DNA of 24,064 bases, taken from positions 1 to 24,064 of the forward strand of contig NWUY0300028563.1 in assembly GCA_004151065.3 (NCBI GenBank), read 5' to 3'. Made by a program: the position numbers and the translations under genes. This DNA comes from Larix sibirica. Its lineage: Eukaryota > Streptophyta > Pinopsida > Pinales > Pinaceae. Below the pieces are notes generated by a model. That model was not told the origin of the DNA. It searched no databases and saw only the letters and a list, made by a program, of their open reading frames with translations. Below are positions 10,573 through 19,702 of the stretch, in pieces; position 1 is the stretch's first letter; each line of letters opens with the position of its first letter.

Positions 10573-10682
10573 CTCGGAACTAGACTTAGAACCGGTCAAG
10601 GGTCAACTCAGCTCAGAACTGGACTTTGAATCAGTCGAGTGTCAACTTGACTCGAAATCGGAATTGGAACCGGAACCGCAAT
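10573..10682. repeat. 39-bp degenerate satellite running into an assembly gap
   Basis: Units start at 10573, 10612 and 10651, exactly 39 bp apart, with a loose consensus of CTCGGAACTGGACTT followed by GAACCGGTCGAGTGTCAACT. The third unit drifts into GGAATTGGAACCGGAACCGC and the sequence stops at the N run. The array probably continues into the gap. Confidence 0.75.
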
Positions 10683-11157
10683 NNNNNNNNNNNNNNNNNN
10701 NNNNNNNNNNNNNNNNNNNNNNNNNNNNNNNNNNNNNNNNNNNNNNNNNNNNNNNNNNNNNNNNNNNNNNNNNNNNNNNNNNNNNNNNNNNNNNNNNNNN
10801 NNNNNNNNNNNNNNNNNNNNNNNNNNNNNNNNNNNNNNNNNNNNNNNNNNNNNNNNNNNNNNNNNNNNNNNNNNNNNNNNNNNNNNNNNNNNNNNNNNNN
10901 NNNNNNNNNNNNNNNNNNNNNNNNNNNNNNNNNNNNNNNNNNNNNNNNNNNNNNNNNNNNNNNNNNNNNNNNNNNNNNNNNNNNNNNNNNNNNNNNNNNN
11001 NNNNNNNNNNNNNNNNNNNNNNNNNNNNNNNNNNNNNNNNNNNNNNNNNNNNNNNNNNNNNNNNNNNNNNNNNNNNNNNNNNNNNNNNNNNNNNNNNNNN
11101 NNNNNNNNNNNNNNNNNNNNNNNNNNNNNNNNNNNNNNNNNNNNNNNNNNNNNNNNN
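10683..11157. other. Assembly gap (475 N)
   Basis: Unsequenced run of N. Its left edge is satellite DNA and its right edge is unrelated unique sequence. Any open frame spanning it is an artefact. Confidence 0.99.
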
Positions 11158-11833
11158 TGATTCAAAGGATAGCATCCCTCAAGTGTGGATTCCTAGATTG
11201 AGGTTATTTTCCTTCCACCTCTTTTTGTTGGGAGTCCTAAGTTTTGAATTTAAAAGTGAAACATGGTGAGTTTATCAAATTCAAAGGAATTGAATGTATT
11301 CTAAAAGGTTGGTGTACTCTAAAACTTGAAACAATAAAGGTTGAATTTGAATGGTGATGGAGGTTTCATGACAAACTTTATATGTTTCAGAGAGTTCTCA
11401 GTAATCTCGAGACACTTGAGGAGTAATCTCGAGACACTTGAGGATAGGTTGATGGATCAAACATCCAGTGGCCTATCCTAAAGCAGCTCCTGATTACCAA
11501 AAACTCTATCACACCTCGGGATTACCAAAAACTCTACCAAAAGCATACCTATTACGGGTCTCATATTATCTCTATCCATTTGGAAATGATTGGATGGTCC
11601 TCGTGATTACCAAAAACTCTATTGCACCATGTGGTTGATGCCCCGATGCCCCCTTAGCTTTAGTAACTTCTATGTATTTGCCAACATGTGAAAGCAAGGA
11701 TTCCTTCATCAAGAGCATGCCAAACCATTTACTATTCTAGTCCCGCCCTAGCTTCTTATTGGTGCAACTCCCCTTCAAAAGGGTAGGCTACATGTCTACT
11801 ACATGAGGGGTAGAGTATGTACACCTCTATAGA
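11158..11833. repeat. Non-coding stretch with short direct repeats
   Basis: No gene seen. A 22-bp unit, AGTAATCTCGAGACACTTGA plus GG, is perfectly doubled at 11400-11421 and 11422-11443. GATTACCAAAAACTCTA occurs three times at 11492, 11520 and 11605. Such internal short repeats are common in plant retroelement LTRs, but no LTR ends could be fixed. Confidence 0.7.
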
Positions 11834-12044
11834 CTTTATAGACTTTAAACTTTAGTATTTACATCACTCCACAGGAGGTCCCTTATCCCACAAACAAGGG
11901 GATCTCATACACCAAATTAGTCCTTGACTGGACCGTGATCTTTATAGACTTTAAACTTTAGTAGTTACATCACTTCACAGGGGGTCCCTTGTCCCACAAA
12001 CAAGGGGGTCTCATACACCAATTAGTCCTTGACTGAACTGTGAT
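11834..12044. repeat. 106-bp minisatellite, array 1 (two units)
   Basis: Units start at 11834 and 11940. Each contains CTTTATAGACTTTAAACTTT, a TCACTCCACAGGAGGTCC-like part, CCCACAAACAAGGGG and TCTCATACACCAA, and ends CTTGACTG.AC.GTGATC. Confidence 0.9.
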
Positions 12045-12394
12045 CATAAAAATAGATTATTGTTATTGTAGTCTTCAAAGGTGTTTTGAAAATATTTTGC
12101 TCCGTTGTCATTCGTCGCTCTCGATCCCGATTTCTCCCAGCTATTGATATTTAGATTTATGGCTCCTGTAATGGGAGCGGAAGAATCCATGATAGCTATC
12201 GGTTTGCGCTCCTCCCGTAATTGTTGCATATTCGCCTGGAACCCATAAATGTTGAGTAAATCCAGATGTTGGTCCAGTGCTTTGGAGAGGAGTGTCATCA
12301 TAAGTGCATTATCACATTTCAGACTGCTAATTAAATCATAGCAGTCTCGCCTACCACCAGGTCGCCTGATAGGCCATTGGAGCTTTAGCATCAA
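12044..12394 (-). pseudogene. Unidentified 116-codon minus-strand coding remnant, copy 1
   Basis: An open frame of 116 codons with a balanced, protein-like composition, including CYDLISSLKCDNALMMTLL and LDLLNIYGFQANMQQLREE. I do not recognise the family. It is probably the 3' part of a longer broken coding region. A different minus frame (12354-12476) is open just upstream and reads through GDWFRTRLQ and HFPDWKFDAKAPMAYQATWW, overlapping this one at 12354-12394, so a frameshift near there is likely. No signal peptide, membrane segment or nucleic-acid-binding motif is evident. Captured host gene, retroelement gag-like protein or another mobile-DNA protein are all possible. Confidence 0.45.
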
Positions 12395-12476
12395 ATTTCC
12401 AGTCAGGAAAATGTTCCCTCAAAACAGTTTGCAGTCTTGTCCTGAACCAGTCTCCTATATGAAGATGATATATGGT
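12354..12476 (-). pseudogene. Middle segment of the unidentified minus-strand remnant, copy 1
   Basis: Forty-one codons without a stop encode GDWFRTRLQTVLREHF and PDWKFDAKAPMAYQATWW, then TAG (12351-12353). The frame is the same as the 5' segment (12525-12656), and the two are separated by 78 bp flanked by the direct repeat ATAGGAG (12530-12536 and 12452-12458). The aromatic/basic composition looks like real protein. The product is unknown. Confidence 0.4.
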
Positions 12477-12524
12477 TTATGTACAAAAATATACTCTGAA
12501 GGGTACGTATCTGTTGGATCATTC

Positions 12525-12656
12525 CTAAACTCCTATTGTTGATGGAGAGAATCTATCACTGGGACGGGCCCTGAGGGGCTCCCTTTCTCTAAGCGCCCGG
12601 TAGATCGTTAGTTGTCTTCTTTCTTGAACTTCCTTCTCTGCTTGCGCTATGGCCAT
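12525..12656 (-). pseudogene. 5' segment of the unidentified minus-strand remnant, copy 1
   Basis: An ATG-to-stop frame of 43 codons, rich in charged residues: it starts MAIAQAEKEVQERRQ and continues LTIYRALREREPLRA, a probable short helix. It ends at TAG (12525-12527). The start ATG lies inside CAATGGCCATAG, which also ends an upstream minus frame reading GDPMQQWP, so the two frames overlap. No known domain was recognised. Confidence 0.4.
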
Positions 12657-12692
12657 TGCTGCATTGGATCACCTGTCAGGTTTCCTTCCTGN

Positions 12693-12914
12693 AAGTAAAG
12701 AAGATTGAAATTTTATTTATTTATTTATTTTTTGTCCATCTCATATTTATTATTTAAATCATAATTAAGAGTTAAATCGTTACATTTCAATAATCTAACG
12801 TTAATTAATAATACGTGTCGTACAATATATGACAATGAAATGTAACAACCTTGTTCAAAAGTATTTTGATATTTCATTTATTGTTATGATGCATAGTCTT
12901 TATAAGCAACGGTA
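12693..12914. other. AT-rich unique spacer after a single-N join
   Basis: Starts after the N at 12692, where copy 1 of the duplicated zone is cut. It contains a (TTTA)n run and no gene. Confidence 0.7.
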
Positions 12915-13600
12915 TTTTTTTTTTAAATTTAAAAAAAAACAAACAACTTTTTATTCAAAGAGAGAAACAAAAAAAGCATACCAACTCATCAAAATTTGAC
13001 TTAGATCATCTTCATAACTTCCACCAAGCATGAAATATGGCTTATAACAACCTCCTATAGACTAGAAAGTTACATGTAAACCCAAAATAATTGTCCAACA
13101 ACACTGCTATTTTAGAAAGACACTACATACAAATCTTAATAGATATGAAAGGAGCCATAAATACATAAGATCAAATCTTTAAACTCCTCAAAATTGATCA
13201 CACCTTCAAACATGCCCACTTCTTGTTTGGAAAAGCAATCTTCCTAGGTATTGTATTTCCTGTAGATATGTTTAATAGAAAACCTATCAAAACTTTCCAT
13301 TAGTCTTCAAATGCTAGAACACCAATGCTCCAACAACATCACCTACAAAGATGAAACACATGTGACTCAATCGACAATGACCTTAGAGTCACCAAAAAAC
13401 CTGTAAACACCAAACATGTTTCAATGCTGCAAAACTTAATAGCCCCCAAAGAGCCAACAACTCAGCTCTAGAATTCGTGTTGAACCCACACCCCAGATTT
13501 AACAAAATATAGTAATCATCAACCAACTTAAGGACCATCCCTCCCCCACAACCATCCCTTACAAGCAGCAGTATATGTCACTTTAGGTTATTATTAGCAT
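12915..13600 (-). pseudogene. LINE 3' end with RNase H domain, decayed
   Basis: On the minus strand the block encodes GCGFNTNSRAELLALWGLL, the conserved G..TN.RAEL.AL helix of the RNase H domain in plant LINEs. Then comes LQVF and, after a one-base slip in a T6 run, GDSKVIVD (the catalytic Asp motif, about 13376-13396), then a later KHIYRKYNT block (HIYRE.N-type, about 13255-13290). It ends with FEGVINFEEFK. A long 3' UTR follows, ending in AATAAA-like and A/T-rich sequence near 12915-12960. Reverse transcriptase parts are absent, so it is 5'-truncated. Frameshifts make it non-functional. The 13392-13879 part recurs at 18414-18901. Confidence 0.85.
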
Positions 13601-13786
13601 TTACAAGTGGTGTCACAAAAATAGTGTTATATGGTATTTATATAAACAATATCACTAGTTGATATAATTTATGTAAATATTTTTTTTGGATTTTGTGAGG
13701 CTTTGAAGGAGGGGATGAATTTAACTTATTTTATCATCAATTATAAAAATTCTTTCTTTATATACAGAATGGGAGGGAGATTAGGG

Positions 13787-14000
13787 TATGTACACCTCTA
13801 TAGACTTTAATAATCAAATCAATATTGCAGGGAGAACTTCATTCCACAAACAAGGGGGTCTCATACACCAAATTGGTGTTTGGCTGAACCCTGATCTTTA
13901 TAAACTTTAAACTTTAGTAGTTATATCACTTCACACAAGGTCCCTTGTCCCACAAACAAGGGGGTCTCATACACCAATTAATCCTTGGCTGGACTGTGAT
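13787..14000. repeat. 106-bp minisatellite, array 2 (two units, first one variant)
   Basis: The second unit (13896-14000) matches 11940-12044 with eight substitutions. The first unit is a shorter variant with ATAATCAAATCAATATTGCA in place of the usual middle part; the same variant is found at about 18807-18901. Confidence 0.85.
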
Positions 14001-14350
14001 CATAAAAATAGATTATTGTTATTGTAGTGTTCAAAGGTGTTTTGAAAATATTTTGCTCCGTTGTCATTCGTCGCTCTCGATCCCGATTTCTCCCAGCTAT
14101 TGATATTTAGATTTATGGCTCCTGTAATGGGAGCGGAAGAATCCATGATAGCTATCGGTTTGCGCTCCTCCCGTAATTGTTGCATATTCGCCTGGAACCC
14201 ATAAATGTTGAGTAAATCCAGATGTTGGTCCAGTGCTTTGGAGAGGAGTGTCATCATAAGTGCATTATCACATTTCAGACTGCTAATTAAATCATAGCAG
14301 TCTCGCCTACCACCAGGTCGCCTGATAGGCCATTGGAGCTTTAGCATCAA
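14000..14350 (-). pseudogene. Unidentified 116-codon minus-strand coding remnant, copy 2
   Basis: Identical to the frame at 12044-12394 apart from one codon near the C-terminus (Asp in copy 1, His in copy 2), at a constant offset of 1956 bp. Because both copies keep all 116 codons open with almost no change, either the duplication is very young or one copy is an assembly duplicate. Its middle and 5' segments are present at 14310-14432 and 14481-14612 with the same breaks. Product unknown. Confidence 0.45.
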
Positions 14351-14612
14351 ATTTCCAGTCAGGAAAATGTTCCCTCAAAACAGTTTGCAGTCTTGTCCTG
14401 AACCAGTCTCCTATATGAAGATGATATATGGTTTATGTACAAAAATATACTCTGAAGGGTACGTATCTGTTGGATCATTCCTAAACTCCTATTGTTGATG
14501 GAGAGAATCTATCACTGGGACGGGCCCTGAGGGGCTCCCTTTCTCTAAGCGCCCGGTAGATCGTTAGTTGTCTTCTTTCTTGAACTTCCTTCTCTGCTTG
14601 CGCTATGGCCAT
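14310..14612 (-). pseudogene. Upstream segments of the unidentified minus-strand remnant, copy 2
   Basis: Same arrangement as in copy 1: a 43-codon ATG frame (14481-14612, MAIAQAEKEVQERRQ) and, in the same frame, an open segment 14310-14432 with GDWFRTRLQ. They are split by the 78-bp block between ATAGGAG repeats. Here the upstream side is intact and reads, in another minus frame, ATRLKRTKRNKKQEGN followed by LTGDPMQQWP and TAG, a very basic segment overlapping the ATG. Confidence 0.4.
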
Positions 14613-14632
14613 TGCTGCATTGGATCACCTGT

Positions 14633-14818
14633 CAGGTTTCCTTCCTGTTTCTTATTTCTTTTTGTGCGCTTCAATCTGGTAGCAATTTCCATTCCATTGT
14701 TGGAATTCAGCAATACACAAATTCACAGGTTTCCTTCCTGTTTCTTATTTCTTTTTGTGCGTTTCAATCTGGTAGCAATTTCCATCCCATTGTTGGAATT
14801 CAGCAATACACAAATTCA
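14633..14818. repeat. 93-bp tandem duplication
   Basis: Units 14633-14725 and 14726-14818, both starting CAGGTTTCCTTCCTGTTTCT and ending ACACAAATTCA, with two substitutions. The period is 31 codons. Copy 1 of the zone breaks off (N at 12692) inside the first unit, so it is unknown whether that copy has the doublet. Confidence 0.95.
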
Positions 14819-15066
14819 AGTCGGATCTTTGATCCATTTTTTATCTTACTCCACTATACTCGAATCTTAAATCATAAAAAAAACTCTAAAATTTCTACCC
14901 AGTAACTATCCAGAGGATACATTTACTACAAAATGAGCTTATCCAACCCTTAAGATGTGGTGAGAGCACCATTCCCTTATTTTAGATTTGGATCTTGTTT
15001 TGTACCTATGATCGGAGATGGTGTGGCCGGTCGTCAGCTGCTATCCATCCTGAAGATTGACGATAT
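14819..15066. other. Non-coding spacer
   Basis: No gene, domain or clear repeat was seen. Base composition rises in GC towards 15000, where the coding-like patch begins. Confidence 0.5.
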
Positions 15067-15309
15067 GTGAGCTCCTTTATCCTTGATGGAATGACTCTGC
15101 CCTCTCGTCCTGGGATTGACCACTCTTGCAGGTTCAAGATGGGATCGGAGGCGGATGGCAAGGTGGGAGAGGAGGATGGGGCCGGGACAGGGGATTCACT
15201 TCAGGCATCGGGTAAGATGGCCGCTGTGGCTACTCGTTCTCCATCAAACCTTAGCCTCTGCAGATTCTATCAAAAGAATCTGCGCAAGTATGATTGGGAA
15301 TACGCATAG
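15067..15309 (+). CDS. Possible first coding exon of an unidentified gene (coding-like patch)
   Basis: This patch is clearly more GC-rich than its surroundings. The most natural start is ATG at 15139, giving MGSEADGKVGEEDGAGTGDS, an acidic, glycine-rich N-terminus typical of many plant proteins. A good donor (GG|GTAAGA, GT at 15212) ends a possible exon 15139-15211; otherwise the frame runs to TAG at 15307-15309. An AG ending at 15131 (CTCTTGCAG) could be an acceptor of an untranslated first intron. No domain was recognised and no continuation exon was found. It may be a gene fragment or simply a GC-rich repeat. Confidence 0.3.
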   Translation: MSSFILDGMTLPSRPGIDHSCRFKMGSEADGKVGEEDGAGTGDSLQASGKMAAVATRSPSNLSLCRFYQKNLRKYDWEYA

Positions 15310-16360
15310 CATAATTTCAAATATAGCATAATTTCACATATTTGAAGTAAGAAAGTTTAAGGGATCAGCCTGCAGCGGTAGGGTTGTTAGGCATTTGTGG
15401 AGGTTAATCACTATAGGTTAGCTGTTCAATTTCTGTAGGTCAGGGATTGTGGGATTGTGGGTGGGGTCATTTCAAAGGGAATTAAATTGACCAGGGTATC
15501 CAGGATGGTCCTCATTTTTGTACAAATTTGGTGATGGCATCTTTCCGGTGGGTGGGTAGATCGTTCTTCCATTCAACATTGGGGTAAGGGATTGATTGAA
15601 GAATAAACATACGATAATTTCACATATTTAAGTGTGAAGTAAGAAATTTCAAATGGATACCCCACCCATCATCAGGATATGGCAAAATAAATAGGGTGAA
15701 AGGAGAGAAATAACAGTTAAACCTTAAAGAGAATGAATTGTTGTTAATGTTATTAGATATTTATTTAGTTTTATGTTAATAAAGATTCTTTATATAAAAT
15801 TAGAAAAATATTTATCATTATAAAGAAGCATCCTTAATTCTCAAGAAAAAAAATTACCATTCAGATCTAAACATTAAAAAAAATACCATCTAGATCCTTA
15901 ATCCAATCTAGTTTTAATGTGAAATTCAAACATATTGAAAGCAAATTAGACGTAAACATTGCCTGTCTTATTGTGAAAAAATTTACACGTTACAGATTTT
16001 TATATAATAGAGAACCAAAAAAAGCTGCTTTACTACCAGTTGCTACTTGTCACTTTGTATTATGCATTTTATTCATATGAATACATATTAGTTACCAAAT
16101 TACCATTTACTCTCATCGTCCATGTTCTATTACCAATTGTAAACCTGTTACCAATTACTTTACATTACTCCTTGGACTTCGTGAAATAACTTGTACACTA
16201 TTCACATAATTCAAGAGTGTCAAAATGGTGCAGATGGAGAAGGCTTCTTCACTCTGAACTTTATGTGTTTGATTGAATGGGTGTAAGAAATTATCATGCA
16301 AATAACAATTTGATGGATTGCTGCAACCTTCACCATCCACCATGTCCAATGTATAGATAC
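15310..16360. other. Gene-free AT-rich stretch
   Basis: Nothing supportable as a gene. A short motif, ATAATTTCACATATTT followed by GAAGTAAGAAA, appears near 15330 and again near 15612, a dispersed pair about 280 bp apart. The part from 15740 is very AT-rich. Confidence 0.5.
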
Positions 16361-16984
16361 CTGCATTATCCTCCACCATTGATGAAGAACACTTGTACCT
16401 TCCTCGATTAAATTTGATGAGGTTCTATAAATGAAACAGTCCCAAAAAGTAATTGGATAAATTCATCTTAAAGCATTCTCTTTACTGTACATGGAAACCC
16501 AACATTTTCTTCTTAATATGTAACAAAATGCAATTGGTCTGCAAGCTAATTCTCCTGTATTGACTACAAAAGAAAAAAAAACTCAAATACCTGAATAGGC
16601 TTATACCTGTGTAGGCAGCCTATGGAAGGGTAGAGAATGTAGGGATCTGCATGGCTCACTGCATGCCAACTATAGAACATATCAAGTGTTTTGACAAACT
16701 TCTGAGATGGCATACAGGGAGCCAGGCAGACCACATCAAAACATCCCATCATCACTCTCGACAGCCTAACTGCAGACTAGGTTTTCTGTTTAAGAAAAGC
16801 ATCAGTTCCATCAAACTCCCCTCAATATATTGATTACTGTGCCTTCATCAAAATCAAGAGTGCGTGCTAGCTGGATGCTGCATCATACAGTATAATATAA
16901 GTTGATATTACTCAAGTGTATATACGTTCAAATAACTATATCCAAGTGCAAAGAATTTTCTAATTCATATTGGGTTCCTTGAGT

Positions 16985-17402
16985 GAGAGAACTGTGTTCA
17001 GGAATATCTGACTGTAAAAAAGAGAACTCCAGAATGAGATTTCTATGTTGATTCATACATTTACATTTATCTATATCTAGTCAATCACACCACAATTATT
17101 GTAAATCAGGAATGTCTGACTCTAGAAAAAGCTCCAGAATGAGATTTCTAAGTTGATACATCCCATTTAAATTTACCTATATCTAGAATGAGAGAACTGT
17201 GTTCAAGAATATCACAAGAATATCTGAATGTAAAACAGAGAACTCCAGAATGAGATTTCTATGTTGATAAATACATTTACATTTATCTATATCTAGTCAA
17301 TCACACCACAATTATTGTAAACCAGGAATGTGTCACTGTAAAAAAAAGCTCCAGAATGAAATTTCTAAGTTGACACACCCATTTAAATTAACCTATATCT
17401 AG
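16985..17402. repeat. Nested tandem duplication, period about 205 bp
   Basis: Two large units (16985-17189, 17190-17402) share GAGAGAACTGTGTTCA, AATCACACCACAATTATTGT and a final TATATCTAG. Each unit consists of two related halves of about 100 bp, both with CTCCAGAATGAGATTTCTA and ending in TATATCTAG, so an earlier duplication was duplicated again. It lies within an inferred intron of the minus-strand exon chain. Confidence 0.9.
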
Positions 17403-17873
17403 AATTATTATAAACAATTGCAGTTGTATGAACCAATGTCTTAGATACAGCCATTTCAAATTTCCAAGAGTCCCTAAAGCATAAGCAACTCTTACGAATC
17501 GAAGTCTGGGAGTGGAAAATTAAAGCCGAAATCCATTATCAGCTGCATTTTTGTGATTGAAGAGAGCTATTATTAACATATACACATCTCTGTTTCTGAA
17601 AGCATAACCAAATCCTACAGGTGTACTACAACCCTATAAGCCATTACCAAATCAAGCAAATTGTATTCAGACTAATCAGAATATCTGAGCTCTCCCATGA
17701 CTGTTGATATGATTTTTAAAAGCACCATAAATGGTAAATATCCATTCTAGAATTGTAAAGAAGTAACAAAGCAGTGGCTTAACCAGTGGGTGATTGATAT
17801 TCCTTTTGGGCCTGCAGGTTGAACATCCAAAAAATCTAAAATTTAGAGTTTACATCAAAGTATGGACACTGAC
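17403..17873. other. Non-coding; would be intron of the minus-strand candidate gene
   Basis: No gene, domain or repeat was recognised on either strand. It lies between candidate exons 16769-16591 and 18030-17874. Confidence 0.4.
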
Positions 17874-18030
17874 CTTGGCCATGAATCCCAGAGTACTCAT
17901 TTATGTATTGAGATGGTGAACTGATCCTGACTGTACCAAAATACATTGCTGCTGCTTCCTTTAAAACACGTTAGAACATCTGGATTTCTTCAGAGATATT
18001 GAACAACATAAATACAGACTCCATTGCTCC

Positions 18031-18412
18031 CTGTATGGTATAAATAGCATGAATGGTCCAATGAAACTAGAAAAGTGACAGCATAAAAAATCATTTAAAA
18101 AAACAAACAAAAAAGCCGGTGTTTGTTAAAATGGCGGGGACCAATCTGAAATTCTTTGTGGGCCTTCAAAGCAGCACTTAGCTTGAATTGTACTCAGGAA
18201 TATATTCAAAACTAGAGCCAGAAATATAGCTGACGCATAGATATATTCCGAGATTGTACTTTGGATAGGTTGGTAGTATTGTTCTCCATCATGTTGCAAG
18301 ATTGAAAGAAGAGTGCCATTGTGATGTAAGTCTCTTTCTCTGCTACAAGATGTGATAATTGGATTTCAAGATTTTGGGTTAGGTTTTTCATTTAAAAAAC
18401 ATGTATATAGGA
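18031..18412. other. Unresolved stretch upstream of the minus-strand exon chain
   Basis: A short frame on the minus strand (near 18135-18185) reads LSAALKAHKEFQIGP, but I found no splice signals linking it to the exon at 18030. It ends at the single N at 18413. Confidence 0.35.
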
Positions 18413-18413
18413 N

Positions 18414-18901
18414 CCAAAAAACCTGTAAACACCAAACATGTTTCAATGCTGCAAAACTTAATAGCCCCCAAAGAGCCAACAACTCAGCTCTAGAATTCGT
18501 GTTGAACCCACACCCCAGATTTAACAAAATATAGTAATCATCAACCAACTTAAGGACCATCCCTCCCCCACAACCATCCCTTACAAGCAGCAGTATATGT
18601 CACTTTAGGTTATTATTAGCATTTACAAGTGGTGTCACAAAAATAGTGTTATATGGTATTTATATAAACAATATCACTAGTTGATATAATTTATGTAAAT
18701 ATTTTTTTTGGATTTTGTGAGGCTTTGAAGGAGGGGATGAATTTAACTTATTTTATCATCAATTATAAAAATTCTTTCTTTATATACAGAATGGGAGGGA
18801 GATTAGGGTATGTACACCTCTATAGACTTTAATAATCAAATCAATATTGCAGGGAGAACTTCATTTCACAAACAAGGGGGTCTCATACACCAAATTGGTG
18901 T
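18414..18901 (-). pseudogene. Second copy of the LINE RNase H fragment plus minisatellite variant
   Basis: Matches 13392-13879 over 488 bp at a constant offset of 5022, with a single visible substitution (TTCCACAAA versus TTTCACAAA near 18866). It starts exactly after the N at 18413, in the middle of the RNase H catalytic region, and stops inside the minisatellite unit. The minus-strand reading VDDYYILLNLGCGFNTNSRA is the same as in the first copy. Confidence 0.85.
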
Positions 18902-19702
18902 CTCGATGATATGTAACATTATAGGTTGATGAATTATAGTAAGAATGATGTGTACAAATTTTTTTATGTATGCACGTCTTTATCAATACTTATTATATAC
19001 AATCTTCATTTTGTGGGCTATCCATGTTCTTTTATTTTACTAAACACCTAATAATATATGGAGTTTTTAAGATGTCATTATGTATTTTTATTACATGAGT
19101 AAGCAGTGGACTTTGCAAAAGCAATGTATTAGTGACTGAGGATATCTCTCGTGATATTCCCACTATTCTTCACCTAGTGAAAGACATTGTTTTCTACCAT
19201 ATAAGTTTTGATTTTGTGTTAGAAAAAGTAAAAGAACAAATGTAAATCCATGCTTACCAAGCACCCATACATTAACTATGGTTTGGAAGGTTCACACCAA
19301 CACCTCCAACACCTTAAGAACTAGTGTTTGCAACATCTCTAAATTAAATGCTAGAGATAAAATTACAATATATGAGTAGATTGCTTTCTTTTGGGTTGCA
19401 ATGGTGTTACTATTAGTGTAGACTTTTTATTTTTTATTTTGTGGATATTTTGAGAACAAACATAAATTACTTTTTAAGCCATTATCATATATTGTAATAT
19501 TTTTATTCAACTTATTGAAGTTGATATTAAAATATGTGCTTGTCACCGTGATAAGTATTAATATGTTAATTTTAAATTTATTTCAATTTAGCATTGTAGA
19601 GAGAGTGGCTTTAAGGCATGTTTAGTTGAACTATGCTATTGAATACAAAGATGGATTTTATGTAAAACAAGATTTGATTATTCATCTTTTACATATATTT
19701 TG
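18902..19702. other. Gene-free AT-rich stretch
   Basis: No coding region or clear repeat was identified. Composition is strongly AT with scattered short A and T runs. Confidence 0.6.

Larger units (their letters stand above)
16361..18030 (-). pseudogene. Three phase-compatible candidate exons of an unidentified gene
   Basis: Minus-strand exons 18030-17874, 16769-16591 and 16424-16361 are each bounded by AG acceptors and GT donors and join in phase. The first (acceptor ACCATACAG) reads ESVFMLFNISEEIQMF, one in-frame TAA (17971-17973), then VLKEAAAMYFGTVRISS and PSQYINEYSGIHGQ. It ends with G, which joins TT of the next exon into Val: VRLSRVMMGCFDVVCLAPC, then FVKTLDMFYSWHAVSHADPY and ILYPSIGCLHRYKPIQ. 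The third, behind a TTTCATTTATAG acceptor, gives NLIKFNRGRYKCSSSMVEDN. A second donor at 16606 is an alternative. I do not recognise the protein. The single stop suggests a pseudogene, unless the first exon starts at a weak acceptor after it. Start and end exons were not found. Confidence 0.4.

Noticed and set aside
10608-11269. Four long open frames across the N gap
   Set aside because: They consist almost entirely of undetermined residues. Only the flanking satellite and unique DNA are real sequence.
11400-11621. CRISPR-like direct repeats
   Set aside because: Only two adjacent 22-mers and three irregularly spaced 17-mers in eukaryotic-looking DNA, with no regular spacers.
12315-12365. Tiny GT-AG intron between the GDWF segment and the 116-codon frame
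   Set aside because: The only GT...AG span that would help is about 30 bp, shorter than plants normally splice. A frameshift explains it better.
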